From an uncultured Halomonas sp. (GTDB lineage: Bacteria > Pseudomonadota > Gammaproteobacteria > Pseudomonadales > Halomonadaceae), in the NCBI RefSeq assembly GCF_947490095.1, contig NZ_CANLFS010000002.1, forward strand, positions 124,001-188,000: a DNA stretch of 64,000 bases, read 5' to 3'. Of the stretch, positions 35,334 through 46,679 are shown piece after piece. Every line of letters begins with the position of its first letter. Position 1 is the first letter of the stretch. The notes beneath the pieces were generated by a model. That model saw only the letters and a list, made by a program, of their open reading frames with translations. It did not search any database and was not told the origin of the DNA. The position numbers and the translations under genes were made by a program.

Positions 35334-36368
35334 GTGACTACCTTGACTCTGACTCGCCCCGACGACTGGCACCTCCACCTGCGCGACGACGCGGTGTTGT
35401 CCGCCGTAGTCGAGGCCTCGGCCCGACAGATGGGCCGCGCCATCATCATGCCCAATCTCAAGCCGCCGGTGACCACCACCGAGCAGGCCCTGGCCTACCG
35501 CGAGCGGATCCTGGCGGCGCTGCCCGCGGGCAGCCGCTTCGAGCCGCTGATGACGCTCTATCTCACCGACAACACCCCCGCCGAGGAAATCGAGCGCGCC
35601 CATGCCAGCGGCCTGGTGCAGGCGGTCAAGCTGTATCCCGCCGGCGCCACCACCAACTCCGCCTCCGGCGTGACCGACCTGGCGCACTGCGATGCCGCGG
35701 TCGCCGCCATGGCAAGGCTCGGCATCCCGCTGCTGATGCACGGCGAGGTGACCGACGCCGAGATCGATATCTTCGATCGTGAGGCGGTGTTTATCGAGCG
35801 GGTGCTCAAGCCCCTGCTGGAGCGCCACCCGACCCTCAAGGTGGTCTTCGAGCATATCACCACGGCCGAGGCGGCCGAGTTTGTGGCCGCCGCACCGGCC
35901 AATGTGGGCGCGACCATCACCGCCCACCACCTGCTGTTCAATCGTAACCATATGCTGGTGGGCGGCATTCGCCCGCACTACTACTGCCTGCCCATCCTCA
36001 AGCGCGAGCGGCATCGCGAGGCGCTGCTGGCGGCGGCCACCTCGGGCAGCCCGAAGTTCTTCCTGGGGACCGACAGCGCCCCCCACGCCCAGGGTGACAA
36101 GGAGAGCGCCTGTGGCTGCGCCGGGGCCTACACCGCCCCGGCGGCGATCGAGTATTACGCCACCGCCTTCGAGCAGGCCGGCGCCCTGGATCGCTTGGAA
36201 GGCTTCGCCAGCCACCATGGGCCCGACTTCTACGGGCTGCCCCGCAACGCCGACACCATTACCCTGGTGCGCGACGCCTGGCGGCTCCCCGAATCGCTGC
36301 CCTATGCCGGCGGGGCGCGCATCATCCCGCTGATGGCCGGCGAGACCCTGGAGTGGGCGTTGGTATAG
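35334..36368 (+). CDS. pyrC: Dihydroorotase, type II
   Basis: Zinc enzyme of 344 residues, third step of de novo pyrimidine synthesis (carbamoyl-aspartate to dihydroorotate). The metal ligands are present: HLHLRD near residues 13-18, the carboxylated lysine in [14 protein letters not shown] near 100, LMHGEV, FEHITT and [11 protein letters not shown]. Length equals the enterobacterial class II form (about 348). The start is GTG, with AGGAACC before it. Confidence 0.95.
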   Translation: MTTLTLTRPDDWHLHLRDDAVLSAVVEASARQMGRAIIMPNLKPPVTTTEQALAYRERILAALPAGSRFEPLMTLYLTDNTPAEEIERAHASGLVQAVKLYPAGATTNSASGVTDLAHCDAAVAAMARLGIPLLMHGEVTDAEIDIFDREAVFIERVLKPLLERHPTLKVVFEHITTAEAAEFVAAAPANVGATITAHHLLFNRNHMLVGGIRPHYYCLPILKRERHREALLAAATSGSPKFFLGTDSAPHAQGDKESACGCAGAYTAPAAIEYYATAFEQAGALDRLEGFASHHGPDFYGLPRNADTITLVRDAWRLPESLPYAGGARIIPLMAGETLEWALV

Positions 36369-36394
36369 CCCCGGTGATGGCGCCATCATCATGG

Positions 36395-36449
36395 AAATGC
36401 ATCATATGTGTTGCTATTGTTAAATAAAAGCAACGTATGTGGTGCATTT
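36395..36449. promoter_or_regulatory. Long imperfect palindrome before the HipB-like gene, likely operator
   Basis: Two 21-bp arms (36395-36415 and 36429-36449) match at 17 of 21 positions in inverted orientation, around a 13-bp A/T-rich centre. The left arm begins AAATGCAT and the right arm ends TGCATTT. The position, 2 bp before the HTH gene start, suits autorepression by the antitoxin-like protein. The arms include sequence that may contain the promoter. Confidence 0.6.
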
Positions 36450-36451
36450 TA

Positions 36452-36739
36452 ATGAGTCTTTACGATGATTTGGCGCGTCGTCGGCGGGGCCTGGGGTTTA
36501 CGCAGGCCCGACTCGCCGAGCGAATCGGCATAACACGCCAGCAATATCAACGCCTGGAGCGTGGCGGGAATCCACGCATGGATACCCTTCAGCTGGTAGC
36601 CGACGGTCTCAATGCACGCCTGGTGCTGGTTCCTTTGGAGAAGTGGTATGCCGTCAAGGCATTGCTTGATGAGGAGGGTGAAGCAGGCACTCCTCTCGAT
36701 GAGGACCCCTGGCAGGGCTTGCTTGGCGAGGAGGATTGA
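36452..36739 (+). CDS. HTH XRE-family protein, HipB-like antitoxin of a decayed module
   Basis: Protein of 95 residues with a Cro/C1-type helix-turn-helix at residues about 6-60 (RRRRGLGFTQARLAERIGITRQQYQRLERGG), followed by a short acidic tail. HipB antitoxins have this length and are encoded just before hipA. Immediately after it, at 36740, lies a C-terminal fragment of HipA, so the module is broken. An upstream in-frame ATG at 36437 lies within the operator arm. It may still act as a repressor of its own operator. Confidence 0.75.
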   Translation: MSLYDDLARRRRGLGFTQARLAERIGITRQQYQRLERGGNPRMDTLQLVADGLNARLVLVPLEKWYAVKALLDEEGEAGTPLDEDPWQGLLGEED

Positions 36740-37016
36740 GTGTGGCTATTTGCCCGGTGAGCGTGGCGCCGCCTTGAACCTTAACGGCAAGAAGCGCTGG
36801 GATCTGCTGGGCAAAGAGGATTTTCGGCATTGGGCCGACAATGTGGGCGTAAGTTGGCCGCTTGTCTCGACGGTTCTCGATGAGACCATGGAGATGGCCC
36901 AAGCCAGGTGGCCGGATCTATTGGCGACGCTGCCCATGACAGAACACCACCGGTGCCTCTTGCGAGAGCACTGGCGGTGCCTGTCGCCGGAATGGCGGGT
37001 CGAGCCACAGCGCTAG
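36740..37016 (+). pseudogene. hipA C-terminal remnant
   Basis: An in-frame stretch of about 85-90 residues (from GYLPGERGAALNLNGKKRWD near 36744) corresponds to the C-terminal end of HipA kinases, including the LNLNGKK... DLLGKEDF segment that follows the catalytic domain in the family. The N-terminal and catalytic parts (about 300 codons) are absent. The GTG just after the hipB stop runs into a TGA after six codons. This is best explained by an internal deletion in an ancestral hipA. A small expressed peptide cannot be excluded. Confidence 0.7.
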
Positions 37017-37087
37017 GCGTTGGCCGCTACCGCTCGAGACATCGAGCTCCGGTGACGTCTATAACACCTATGGCGCCGGCGAAGGCG

Positions 37088-37822
37088 TCAGGCGGACTGT
37101 GCCACGGTTTCACGCTGCCGGTCGCCCAGGCGGGCGACCATCGCCTCGATCATGCGGGACGAGTGCAGGGCGGCCTTCTCCAGGAATTCCTCGAAGGAGA
37201 GATGGTTGTCGCCCGCATCGGGAATGTCGGAGAGGGCGCGGATCACCACGAAGGGGCAGCCATAGAGATGGCAGGTCTGGGCGATGGCCGCGGCCTCCAT
37301 CTCGGCGGCGAGCATGGTGGGGAAGCGCTGACGGGTCTGGGCCACCAGGTTGGGGCAGGCCATGAAGACATCGCCGGTGGCGATCAGCCCCTCCACGACC
37401 CGGACCTCGCCCAGGGCCTCCACGCATTCCCGGGCGAGATCCACCAGCCGCGCGTCGGGCATATAGGCCGCCGGCATGTTGGGGACCTGACCGTGCTCGT
37501 AGCCGAACACCACGGCATCCACGTCGTGGTGGCGAACCTCGCTCGAGACCACGATATCGCCGATCTCGAGTCCCTCGCCGAAGCCGCCGGCGGAACCGGT
37601 ATTGATGACCACGTCCGGCTGGTACATGTCCAGCAGCAGGGTGGTGCCGACGGCGGCGTTGACCTTGCCGATCCCCGATTGGAGGATCACGACCTCGACG
37701 CCGTGCAGCCTGCCGCTGTAGAAGGTGCTGCCGACATGGGTGTGTGTCTCGCCCCCCTCGAGCAGGGAGGCGAGGCGCGCCACTTCCTGGGGCATGGCGC
37801 CGATGATGCCGATGCGCTGCAT
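37088..37822 (-). CDS. mtnN: 5'-methylthioadenosine / S-adenosylhomocysteine nucleosidase
   Basis: Hydrolase of 244 residues (PNP family) that cleaves adenine from MTA, SAH and 5'-deoxyadenosine. The N-terminal IGIIGAMPQEV (residues 4-14) carries the catalytic Glu position, the VVINTGSAGGFG glycine motif lies near 70-81, AEMEAAAIAQ is the ribosyl-binding segment, and ALSDIPDAGD holds the catalytic Asp. Its ATG overlaps the luxS stop by one base (TAATG), so the two are translationally coupled: together they convert SAH through S-ribosylhomocysteine to homocysteine. Confidence 0.95.
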   Translation of the reverse strand: MQRIGIIGAMPQEVARLASLLEGGETHTHVGSTFYSGRLHGVEVVILQSGIGKVNAAVGTTLLLDMYQPDVVINTGSAGGFGEGLEIGDIVVSSEVRHHDVDAVVFGYEHGQVPNMPAAYMPDARLVDLARECVEALGEVRVVEGLIATGDVFMACPNLVAQTRQRFPTMLAAEMEAAAIAQTCHLYGCPFVVIRALSDIPDAGDNHLSFEEFLEKAALHSSRMIEAMVARLGDRQRETVAQSA

Positions 37823-38286
37823 TAGAAGATTTCCGTCCATTCGTTGCGCTTGGCCAAAAAGCCCCGGGCGATCTGCTTGGCGCCCTCGAGGCTGTGGCTG
37901 GCGGCCCAGCCGCACTGCATCTCGTTGCAGGCCGGCACTTCGCTGGCCTCGAGCACATCCTCGAGGGTGTTCTCGAGCAGCTCGAGCACGCCCTCGTAGT
38001 CGTCGTGGTTGATCATCGCCACGTAGAAGCCGGTCTGGCAGCCCATGGGGCTGATATCGACCACCTTGTCGGAGTGGTTGCGCGACAGCTCCGCCATCAG
38101 GTGCTCCAGGGAGTGCAGGCCGGGCATCTCCATATGGTCCTGATTGGGCTGACAGATGCGCATGTCGTACTTGTGGATGGTGTCGCCATGCTCGCCGGTC
38201 TTGATATCCGCCAGGCGCACATAGGGGGCCTTCACCTTGGTGTGATCCAGGTTGAAGCTCTCGACGTTCATCTTGTCGCTCATCAA
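37822..38286 (-). CDS. luxS: S-ribosylhomocysteine lyase
   Basis: Iron-dependent lyase of 154 residues that makes homocysteine and DPD, precursor of autoinducer AI-2. The metal ligands are HSLEHLMAE near residues 58-66 (His-x3-His) and the Cys in [11 protein letters not shown] (near 125); [12 protein letters not shown] holds the catalytic Cys. The length is somewhat short against enteric LuxS (171), but all core motifs are intact. GAGG lies upstream of the ATG. The promoter must lie in 38287-38340 or within the nine-copy repeat cluster behind it. Confidence 0.94.
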   Translation of the reverse strand: MMSDKMNVESFNLDHTKVKAPYVRLADIKTGEHGDTIHKYDMRICQPNQDHMEMPGLHSLEHLMAELSRNHSDKVVDISPMGCQTGFYVAMINHDDYEGVLELLENTLEDVLEASEVPACNEMQCGWAASHSLEGAKQIARGFLAKRNEWTEIF

Positions 38287-38344
38287 TCAATCCTCATGCT
38301 GATGCAAAGTCTCTTTGGAGTAAGTCTCTCTGGGGTAACCCCCT

Positions 38345-38592
38345 GGGGTCAGACCCCTGCCCCGAGTCTCTTTGGGGTCTGACCCCGAACCCCCTGGGGT
38401 CAGACCCCTCTCTGGGGTAACCTCCTGGGGTCAGACCCCCTCTCTGGGGTAACCTCCTGGGGTCAGACCCCGAACCCCATGGGGTCTGACCCCTGCCCCG
38501 TGACCCCTGCCCCGTGAGTCTCTTTGGGGTCAGACCCCGAGCCTGGGGTAACCCTCTGGGGTCAGACCCCGAGCCCCCTGGGGTCAGACCCC
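38345..38592. repeat. GGGGTCAGACCCC repeat cluster, 9 copies, with TGGGGTAACC sub-repeats
   Basis: Nine exact copies start at 38345, 38374, 38396, 38427, 38459, 38481, 38526, 38558 and 38580. Between them are additional TCTCTGGGGTAACC units (about 38326, 38411, 38443 and, degenerate, 38543) and TGCCCCGTGACCCC units. This is the densest cluster, filling the gap between folD and luxS on the minus strand, including the region upstream of luxS. Confidence 0.95.
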
Positions 38593-38622
38593 GAGCCCCC
38601 CAGGGGGAGGGGCGAGTGGGGG

Positions 38623-39480
38623 TTAGTCGGCGTCGTGGAGGTCGGCGGCCTGGAGGGTGTTCTCCAGCAGGGTGGCGACGGTCATGGGGCCGACGCCGCC
38701 GGGGACGGGGGTGATCCAGGCGGCGCGCTGGGCGGCGGCGTCGAAGTCGACGTCGCCGATCAGGCGGCCATCCGCCTGGCGGTTGATGCCCACGTCGATG
38801 ACGATGGCGCCTTCCTTGACCCATTCCCCCTTGACCAGACCCGGCTTGCCCACCGCCACGATCAGTACATCGGCGCGTCGGACCTGTTCCTCCAGGTTGC
38901 GCGTAAAGCGGTGGCAGACGGTGGTGGTACAGCCGGCGATCATCAACTCCAGGGACATGGGGCGGCCGACGATATTGGAGGCCCCCACCACGGTGGCATC
39001 CAGGCCGCGGATCGCCAGGCCGGTCTCCTCGAGCAGCGTCATCACGCCCTTGGGCGTGCAGGGCCGCAGCAGCGGCAGGCGTTGGGCCAGACGCCCCAGG
39101 TTATAGGGGTGAAAGCCATCGACGTCCTTGTCCGGGCGAATGCGCTCGAGAATGGGGCGGGCGTCGAGCTGTTCGGGGAGCGGCAGCTGGACCAGGATGC
39201 CGTCGACGGCCGGGTCGTCGTTGAGCCGGTCGACCAGCGCCTCGAGCTGTTGCTGAGAGGCGTCCGCGGGCAGCGTGTGGCGAAACGACTCGATGCCGGC
39301 CTCGACGCAGGCATTGTGCTTGTTGCGCACATAGACGGCGGAGGCGGGGTCCTCGCCGACCAGCACGACGGCAAGCCCTGGCGCGCGGCCTCCGCTGTCG
39401 CGGCGTGCCTGCACCTGGCGGGCTACCTGCTGGCGAACGCGGGCGGCTACGGCTTTGCCATCGATCAGTTGCGCGGTCAT
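38623..39480 (-). CDS. folD: Methylenetetrahydrofolate dehydrogenase / cyclohydrolase
   Basis: Bifunctional folate enzyme of 285 residues interconverting 5,10-methylene- and 10-formyl-THF with NADP. The catalytic lysine is in [13 protein letters not shown] near residue 54, and [21 protein letters not shown] and [14 protein letters not shown] follow in order. I chose the ATG at 39480; the longer upstream extension (21 residues) has no family support. The last residues (DLHDAD) end just before the repeat cluster. It is divergent from the tRNA cluster. Confidence 0.95.
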   Translation of the reverse strand: MTAQLIDGKAVAARVRQQVARQVQARRDSGGRAPGLAVVLVGEDPASAVYVRNKHNACVEAGIESFRHTLPADASQQQLEALVDRLNDDPAVDGILVQLPLPEQLDARPILERIRPDKDVDGFHPYNLGRLAQRLPLLRPCTPKGVMTLLEETGLAIRGLDATVVGASNIVGRPMSLELMIAGCTTTVCHRFTRNLEEQVRRADVLIVAVGKPGLVKGEWVKEGAIVIDVGINRQADGRLIGDVDFDAAAQRAAWITPVPGGVGPMTVATLLENTLQAADLHDAD

Positions 39481-39574
39481 CGAGTGTCCTCTGGATGGTC
39501 GAAAAGGAAGGCGTGATTTTCGCACGCCAGGCGGGCGAAACAAAGCGCTCGAGGCGCTTATTGCATCCCGGTAC

Positions 39575-39602
39575 TTGACGAAGGGCGAAAGTCACGTAGA
39601 AT
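39575..39602 (+). promoter_or_regulatory. Sigma-70 promoter of the tRNA cluster
   Basis: TTGACG (39575-39580) and TAGAAT (39597-39602) are 16 bp apart, 53 bp before the first tRNA. A GC-rich GCTCGACGAGGCCCG follows, similar to a stringent discriminator. Confidence 0.7.
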
Positions 39603-39654
39603 ACGCATCGCTCGACGAGGCCCGTGTGGCGGCGTCCAGCCCGCTTGATCGAAA

Positions 39655-39731
39655 CGGAGTGTAGCGCAGTCTGGTAGCGCGCCTGCTTTGGGAGCAGGAT
39701 GTCGGGGGTTCGAATCCCTCCACTCCGACCA
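39655..39731 (+). tRNA. tRNA-Pro (anticodon UGG)
   Basis: Complete cloverleaf of 77 bases with encoded CCA. Acceptor stem CGGAGTG pairs with CACTCCG; the anticodon loop TTTGGGA sits on stem CCTGC/GCAGG. First gene of a four-tRNA cluster. Confidence 0.95.
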
Positions 39732-39799
39732 TAACGTCTTGAATGTCTTGCGGTTTATTGACACTCAGGGTTGCGGCGAGGCGAGCTGAAACGTACAAT

Positions 39800-39876
39800 G
39801 CGCCCATGGCTCAATCGGATAGAGCAACGGCCTTCTAAGCCGTAGGTTGCAGGTTCGAGTCCTGCTGGGCGCGCCA
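39800..39876 (+). tRNA. tRNA-Arg (anticodon UCU)
   Basis: 77 bases with encoded CCA. Acceptor stem GCGCCCA pairs with TGGGCGC; anticodon loop CTTCTAA between ACGGC and GCCGT. Confidence 0.94.
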
Positions 39877-39920
39877 GCTTCGGTGCGGTAGCAGGAAGTG
39901 GTTCGAGTCGTTGTCGATGT

Positions 39921-39996
39921 GGTGGATGTAGCTCAGTGGTAGAGCCCCGGATTGTGGCTCCGGTGGTCGTGGGTTCGATCCCCATCATCCACCCCA
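39921..39996 (+). tRNA. tRNA-His (anticodon GUG), first copy
   Basis: 76 bases including the extra 5' G that pairs with the discriminator C, typical of tRNA-His, and an encoded CCA. Anticodon loop TTGTGGC. Identical in sequence to the copy at 40027. Confidence 0.94.
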
Positions 39997-40026
39997 CCTC
40001 GACACAGGCAGTATCAGCAAGACAAT

Positions 40027-40102
40027 GGTGGATGTAGCTCAGTGGTAGAGCCCCGGATTGTGGCTCCGGTGGTCGTGGGTTCGATCCCCATCATCCACCC
40101 CA
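40027..40102 (+). tRNA. tRNA-His (anticodon GUG), second copy
   Basis: Identical to the first copy over all 76 bases, 30 bp downstream of it; the spacers differ. Last gene of the tRNA cluster. Confidence 0.94.
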
Positions 40103-40184
40103 TGTCTTGACCCTCCCGATTGACCCCTCTAGGCTGTTCCTTTCAGGCCTCAGGCCGTTATTTTCAGACCGCCATTTTCAGGCC

Positions 40185-40266
40185 GTTCCTTTCAAGCTGT
40201 CGTTTCCAGATTGTTCCTTTCAAGTTGTCGTTTCCAGATTGTTCCTTTAAAGCTGTCGTTTCTGTT
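40185..40266 (+). repeat. Three tandem 28-bp repeats in a T-rich region
   Basis: Units at 40185-40212, 40213-40240 and 40241-40266 (last one partly degenerate) begin GTTCCTTTCAAGYTGTCG. They sit in a 480-bp gap (40103-40582) between tRNA-His and tig that is strikingly T-rich on the plus strand, with several TTTTCAG and CGTTTC motifs. I see no gene in it. The tig promoter must lie near its end. Confidence 0.85.
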
Positions 40267-40582
40267 GTTTTCAGACTGCTTTTTTTGAATTGCTCTTTTT
40301 CGCTCGTTTCTCTCGAACGGCTTCTTCTTCGGTCAGTTTTTCTCGTCAGCCAGTTTTTCAGTCAGTCTGGTTTTTTATCGGTACGGCGCGGCATACGGCA
40401 CGCGGTCGCTCAGGCGTCGGCGTTTTTTGGCATGGATGCGGCGTCGGTCCTTGTAATCGCTCGCCTTGCCCCCATTTCTTCCCCCTCGGCGCTTGCCAGT
40501 GCCGCACGGGATTCATAAAATCATCCCCTTGATTTTTCATTCACGCAATCAACACAGTGCCCCAGTCGGTAGAGGACATTTC

Positions 40583-41947
40583 ATGCAAGTTTCCGTCGAT
40601 ACGACCTCCCAGATCGAACGCCGCATCACGGTCCAAGTGCCGGCCGCCGAAATCGATGAGGCCGTCAACACTCGCCTCAAGGATGCCGCCAAGAACGTTC
40701 GTATGGACGGGTTTCGTCGGGGCAGGGTGCCGATGTCGGTGATCCGTCAGCGCTACGGCAGCGAAGTACGCAACGAGGTGGTCGGGGAAGTGATGCGTGA
40801 GCGTTACATCCGCGCCATCACCGAGAACGAGCTCAACCCGGCCGGCATGCCCCAGATCGAAGCCACCGTCAACGAGGCGGGCAAGGATCTGGAGTTCGTG
40901 GCGACCCTGGAGACCTACCCCGAAGTCGAGCTGGCGCCCATCGAGGGCACCGACGTCGAGCGCCCCGTGGTCGAAGTGACCGAGGCCGATCTCGACGAGA
41001 TGATCGACACCCTGCGCAAGCAGAACGCCGATTGGGAAGACGTCGAGCGTGCCGCCGAGGATGGCGACCAGCTGACCATCGACTTCCAGGGCTTCCTGGG
41101 CGATGAGCCCTTCGAGGGCGGCAGCGCCGAAGGCCATGACCTGGTCATCGGCTCCAACAGCTTCATCCCCGGCTTCGAGGAGCAGCTGATCGGCGCCAAG
41201 GCCGGCGACGACAAGGAAATCAAGGTCACCTTCCCGGAGGACTACCAGGCCGAGAACCTGGCCGGCCAGGAAGCGACCTTCAAGGTCACTGTCCACGCGG
41301 TGAAGGGCAAGGCCCTGCCCGAGATCGATGCCGAGTTCATCGCCAAGTTTGGCGTCGAGGACGGCGATCTCGAGGCTTTCCGCACCGAGGTCAAGAAGAA
41401 CATGACCCGCGAGGCCGCCCAGGCGGTGGACAACCGCGTCAAGCAGCAGGTGCTCACCGCGCTGCAGAAGGCCAACGAGATCGCCGTGCCCCAGGCTCTG
41501 GTCCAGCAGGAGACCGATGGCCTCAAGCGCCAGGCGGCCCAGCAGTTCGGCCTGGGCGAGGACTTCGATGTCTCCCAGCTGCCCAACGAGCTGTTCGAAG
41601 AGCAGGCCAGGAGCCGCGTCGAGGTCGGCCTGCTGCTGGCCGAGGTGATCAAGGTCAACGAGCTCGAGGCCAGCGACGACGAGATTCGCGCCAAGGTCCA
41701 GGAGCTCGCCGAGCAGTATCAGGAGCCCGAGCAAGTGGTCGAGCACTACATGGGCGACGACCAGCTCAAGACCCAGGTCAAGTCCGCGATTCTCGAAGAG
41801 AAGGCCGTGGACGTGCTGCTCGGTCAGGCCAGCGTCCAGGACGTCGAGATGTCCTACCAGGACGTGCTGGCGGCGGCCCAGCAGCAGGAAGAAGCCGACG
41901 AGGAAGACAGCAGCGAAGCGGCCAGCGAGGAACAGAGCCAGGCCTGA
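40583..41947 (+). CDS. tig: Trigger factor, ribosome-bound chaperone
   Basis: Chaperone of 454 residues with peptidyl-prolyl isomerase activity. The ribosome-binding N-terminal domain has the signature GFRRGRVP near residues 44-51, the FKBP-type domain lies at about 150-250 (EDGDQLTIDFQGF... GSNSFIPGFEEQLIGAKAGD), and the C-terminal helical arms follow. A Glu/Asp/Ser-rich tail ends the protein. I chose the ATG at 40583; the upstream frame lacks family support. It leads the tig-clpP-clpX-lon-hupB-ppiD block. Confidence 0.96.
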   Translation: MQVSVDTTSQIERRITVQVPAAEIDEAVNTRLKDAAKNVRMDGFRRGRVPMSVIRQRYGSEVRNEVVGEVMRERYIRAITENELNPAGMPQIEATVNEAGKDLEFVATLETYPEVELAPIEGTDVERPVVEVTEADLDEMIDTLRKQNADWEDVERAAEDGDQLTIDFQGFLGDEPFEGGSAEGHDLVIGSNSFIPGFEEQLIGAKAGDDKEIKVTFPEDYQAENLAGQEATFKVTVHAVKGKALPEIDAEFIAKFGVEDGDLEAFRTEVKKNMTREAAQAVDNRVKQQVLTALQKANEIAVPQALVQQETDGLKRQAAQQFGLGEDFDVSQLPNELFEEQARSRVEVGLLLAEVIKVNELEASDDEIRAKVQELAEQYQEPEQVVEHYMGDDQLKTQVKSAILEEKAVDVLLGQASVQDVEMSYQDVLAAAQQQEEADEEDSSEAASEEQSQA

Positions 41948-42025
41948 TCGATGCCCGGCGCCCCGGCCGCTGCCGGGGCGCCGTTCCTCTTCGCTTCCAT
42001 TCATCGGATGCAAGGACAACACGCA

Positions 42026-42646
42026 ATGAGCAACGAGTTCGATATCCAGAACGCCGGTGGCCTGGTGCCCATGGTGGTCGAGCAGAGCGCGCGCGGCGAG
42101 CGTTCCTACGACATCTATTCCCGCCTGCTCAAGGAGCGTGTGATCTTCCTGGTGGGTCCGGTGGAAGACTACATGGCCAACCTGGTGGTGGCGCAGCTGT
42201 TGTTCCTGGAGTCCGAGAACCCGGACAAGGACATTCATCTGTACATCAACTCCCCGGGTGGGTCGGTGACCGCCGGCATGTCGATCTACGATACCATGCA
42301 GTTCATCAAGCCCGATGTGTCCACCGTGTGCATCGGCCAGGCGGCCAGCATGGGCGCGCTGCTGTTGGCCGGCGGGGCGCCGGAGAAGCGCTTCTGCCTG
42401 CCCAACTCGCGCATGATGATCCACCAGCCGCTGGGCGGCTATCAGGGCCAGGCCTCGGACATCGAGATCCACACCCGTGAGATCCTCGGCATCCGCGACA
42501 GGCTCAACCATATCCTCGCCCAGCACACCGGTCAGGATATCGACACCATCGCCCGGGATACCGACCGTGACAACTTCATGGACGGTCGCCAGGCGGTGGA
42601 GTACGGCCTGATCGATGCCATGCTGGATAAGCGGCCCACATCCTGA
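42026..42646 (+). CDS. clpP: ATP-dependent Clp protease proteolytic subunit
   Basis: Serine peptidase of 206 residues forming the ClpP tetradecamer. The catalytic triad is Ser in [11 protein letters not shown], His in MMIHQPLGG and Asp in DTDRDNF, with the [16 protein letters not shown] segment before it. A 78-bp gap follows tig. I chose the ATG at 42026, with CAAGGA upstream. Confidence 0.97.
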   Translation: MSNEFDIQNAGGLVPMVVEQSARGERSYDIYSRLLKERVIFLVGPVEDYMANLVVAQLLFLESENPDKDIHLYINSPGGSVTAGMSIYDTMQFIKPDVSTVCIGQAASMGALLLAGGAPEKRFCLPNSRMMIHQPLGGYQGQASDIEIHTREILGIRDRLNHILAQHTGQDIDTIARDTDRDNFMDGRQAVEYGLIDAMLDKRPTS

Positions 42647-42755
42647 TAGCGTGATTTGTAAAATACGCTGATTGTTTCCGGCGGTGCATGCCGCCGCTGC
42701 GAGCGCGGTGGCGTCGGCACTGGCGGGCGCCACCACTATGAAAAGAGGTAAGCGA

Positions 42756-44036
42756 ATGGCTGACGGCAAAGGCAAGGACGACGGTGGCAAGCTGCTCTAC
42801 TGCTCGTTCTGCGGCAAGAATCAGAACGAGGTACGCAAGCTTATTGCCGGCCCGTCCGTCTATATCTGTGATGAGTGTGTCGACCTCTGCAATGACATCA
42901 TTCGCGAGGAGGTGCTCGATGCCGATGCCGAGAGCGACGACGAGCGTCTGCCGACGCCTCGTGAGATCCGTCACACCCTCGATGATTATGTGATCGGCCA
43001 GGATCGCGCCAAGATGGTGCTGTCCGTTGCCGTCTATAACCACTACAAGCGCCTGAGTTCCGACGTCAAGAAAGACGATGTGGAACTGGGCAAGTCGAAC
43101 ATCCTGCTGATCGGCCCCACCGGCAGCGGCAAGACGCTGCTGGCCGAGACCATGGCGCGGCTGCTCAATGTGCCGTTTACCATCGCCGATGCCACCACGC
43201 TGACCGAGGCCGGCTACGTGGGCGAGGATGTCGAGAACATCATCCAGAAGCTGCTGCAGAAGTGCGACTACGACGTGGAGAAGGCCGAGCGCGGCATCGT
43301 CTACATCGACGAGATCGACAAGGTCTCGCGCAAATCCGACAACCCCTCGATCACCCGGGACGTGTCGGGCGAGGGCGTTCAGCAGGCGCTGCTCAAGCTG
43401 ATCGAGGGCACCACGGCCTCGATTCCGCCCCAGGGCGGCCGCAAGCATCCGCAGCAGGAGTTCCTGCAGGTCGATACGACCAATATGCTGTTTATCGTCG
43501 GCGGGGCCTTCGCGGGCCTGGAGAAGGTCATCCGTGACCGCGTCGAGAAAGGCGGCATCGGCTTCAATGCCGAGGTCAAGAGCAAGGAAGACGGCAAGCC
43601 GGTGGGGGATACCCTGGCCACCGTGGAGCCCGAGGATCTGGTCAAGTTCGGCCTTATCCCCGAGTTCGTCGGGCGTCTGCCGGTGATCGCGACCCTGACC
43701 GACCTCACCGAAGAAGCGCTGATCGAGATCCTGACCGAGCCCAAGAACTCGCTTCTCAAGCAGTATGCCAAGCTGTTCGAGATGGAAGGCGTGGAGCTGG
43801 AATTCCGTGACGACGCCCTGCGCGCGGTGGCCGACAAGGCCATGGCACGCAAGACCGGCGCCCGGGGTCTGCGCTCGATTCTCGAGTCGGTGCTCCTCGA
43901 CACCATGTACGAGATCCCCTCCCTGGAGGGTGTCAGCAAGGTGGTGATCGACGCCTCGGTGATCAAGGGCGAAAGCGAGCCGCTGCTGATCTATTCCCAG
44001 CGGCAGGAAGCCGCCAGCGACGGCACCGACGGCTGA
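42756..44036 (+). CDS. clpX: ClpX, AAA+ unfoldase of ClpXP
   Basis: Unfoldase of 426 residues. An N-terminal zinc-binding domain (CSFCGK ... [10 protein letters not shown]) is followed by the AAA+ core with Walker A GPTGSGKT near 120 and Walker [10 protein letters not shown], and by the sensor helices to the C-terminus. I chose the ATG at 42756, preceded by AGAGG, over an upstream in-frame ATG at 42738. A terminator follows at 44057-44122. Confidence 0.97.
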   Translation: MADGKGKDDGGKLLYCSFCGKNQNEVRKLIAGPSVYICDECVDLCNDIIREEVLDADAESDDERLPTPREIRHTLDDYVIGQDRAKMVLSVAVYNHYKRLSSDVKKDDVELGKSNILLIGPTGSGKTLLAETMARLLNVPFTIADATTLTEAGYVGEDVENIIQKLLQKCDYDVEKAERGIVYIDEIDKVSRKSDNPSITRDVSGEGVQQALLKLIEGTTASIPPQGGRKHPQQEFLQVDTTNMLFIVGGAFAGLEKVIRDRVEKGGIGFNAEVKSKEDGKPVGDTLATVEPEDLVKFGLIPEFVGRLPVIATLTDLTEEALIEILTEPKNSLLKQYAKLFEMEGVELEFRDDALRAVADKAMARKTGARGLRSILESVLLDTMYEIPSLEGVSKVVIDASVIKGESEPLLIYSQRQEAASDGTDG

Positions 44037-44056
44037 ATGACCGGGGGCTGACCCCA

Positions 44057-44122
44057 CGGGAGCGCCTCGCCTCCACCGCCGGCCCGGCCGGCGGTGGAGG
44101 CCCGGCGGCTCCCGTTTTTTTT
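44057..44122 (+). terminator. Strong terminator after clpX
   Basis: Long GC-rich hairpin: an outer CGGGAGC/GCTCCCG stem and an inner CCTCCACCGCCGG/CCGGCGGTGGAGG stem, followed by a run of eight T. Confidence 0.9.
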
Positions 44123-44139
44123 GCCCTCTCGATTCCTGC

Positions 44140-44168
44140 CTTGCAAAGTTACCCGATCGCCCCCATTC
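44140..44168 (+). promoter_or_regulatory. Heat-shock (sigma-32) promoter of lon
   Basis: CTTGCAA (44140-44146) and CCCCATTC (44161-44168) are separated by 14 bp, close to the known sigma-32 consensus CTTGAAA-N13-15-CCCCATNT. The start codon of lon is 40 bp downstream. lon is a classic heat-shock gene. Confidence 0.72.
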
Positions 44169-44208
44169 CACGGGGCATTCCTTCGTTTTCTCTTGAGGTA
44201 CGCCTGCG

Positions 44209-46614
<2,406 letters not shown>

Positions 46615-46623
46615 GGCGAATTT

Positions 46624-46664
46624 CCCCACCATTATTCGATTCAAAGCCCGATATGGTGGGGCTT
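46624..46664 (+). terminator. Terminator after lon
   Basis: CCCCACCAT (46624-46632) pairs with ATGGTGGGG (46652-46660) with CTTT following. The loop is long, so strength is uncertain. Confidence 0.6.
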
Positions 46665-46679
46665 TAACCTGATTATTGC

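Noticed and set aside
38294-38824. Protein-coding frame running through the nine-copy repeat cluster
   Set aside because: Its product consists of repeat-derived Pro/Arg/Gly runs. It overlaps folD in the wrong frame.
40541-42790. A 749-codon open frame on the minus strand across tig and clpP
   Set aside because: It is a mirror of well-supported tig and clpP coding on the other strand, a common effect of high GC. The translation is rich in low-complexity Leu/Gly/Val/His and matches no family.
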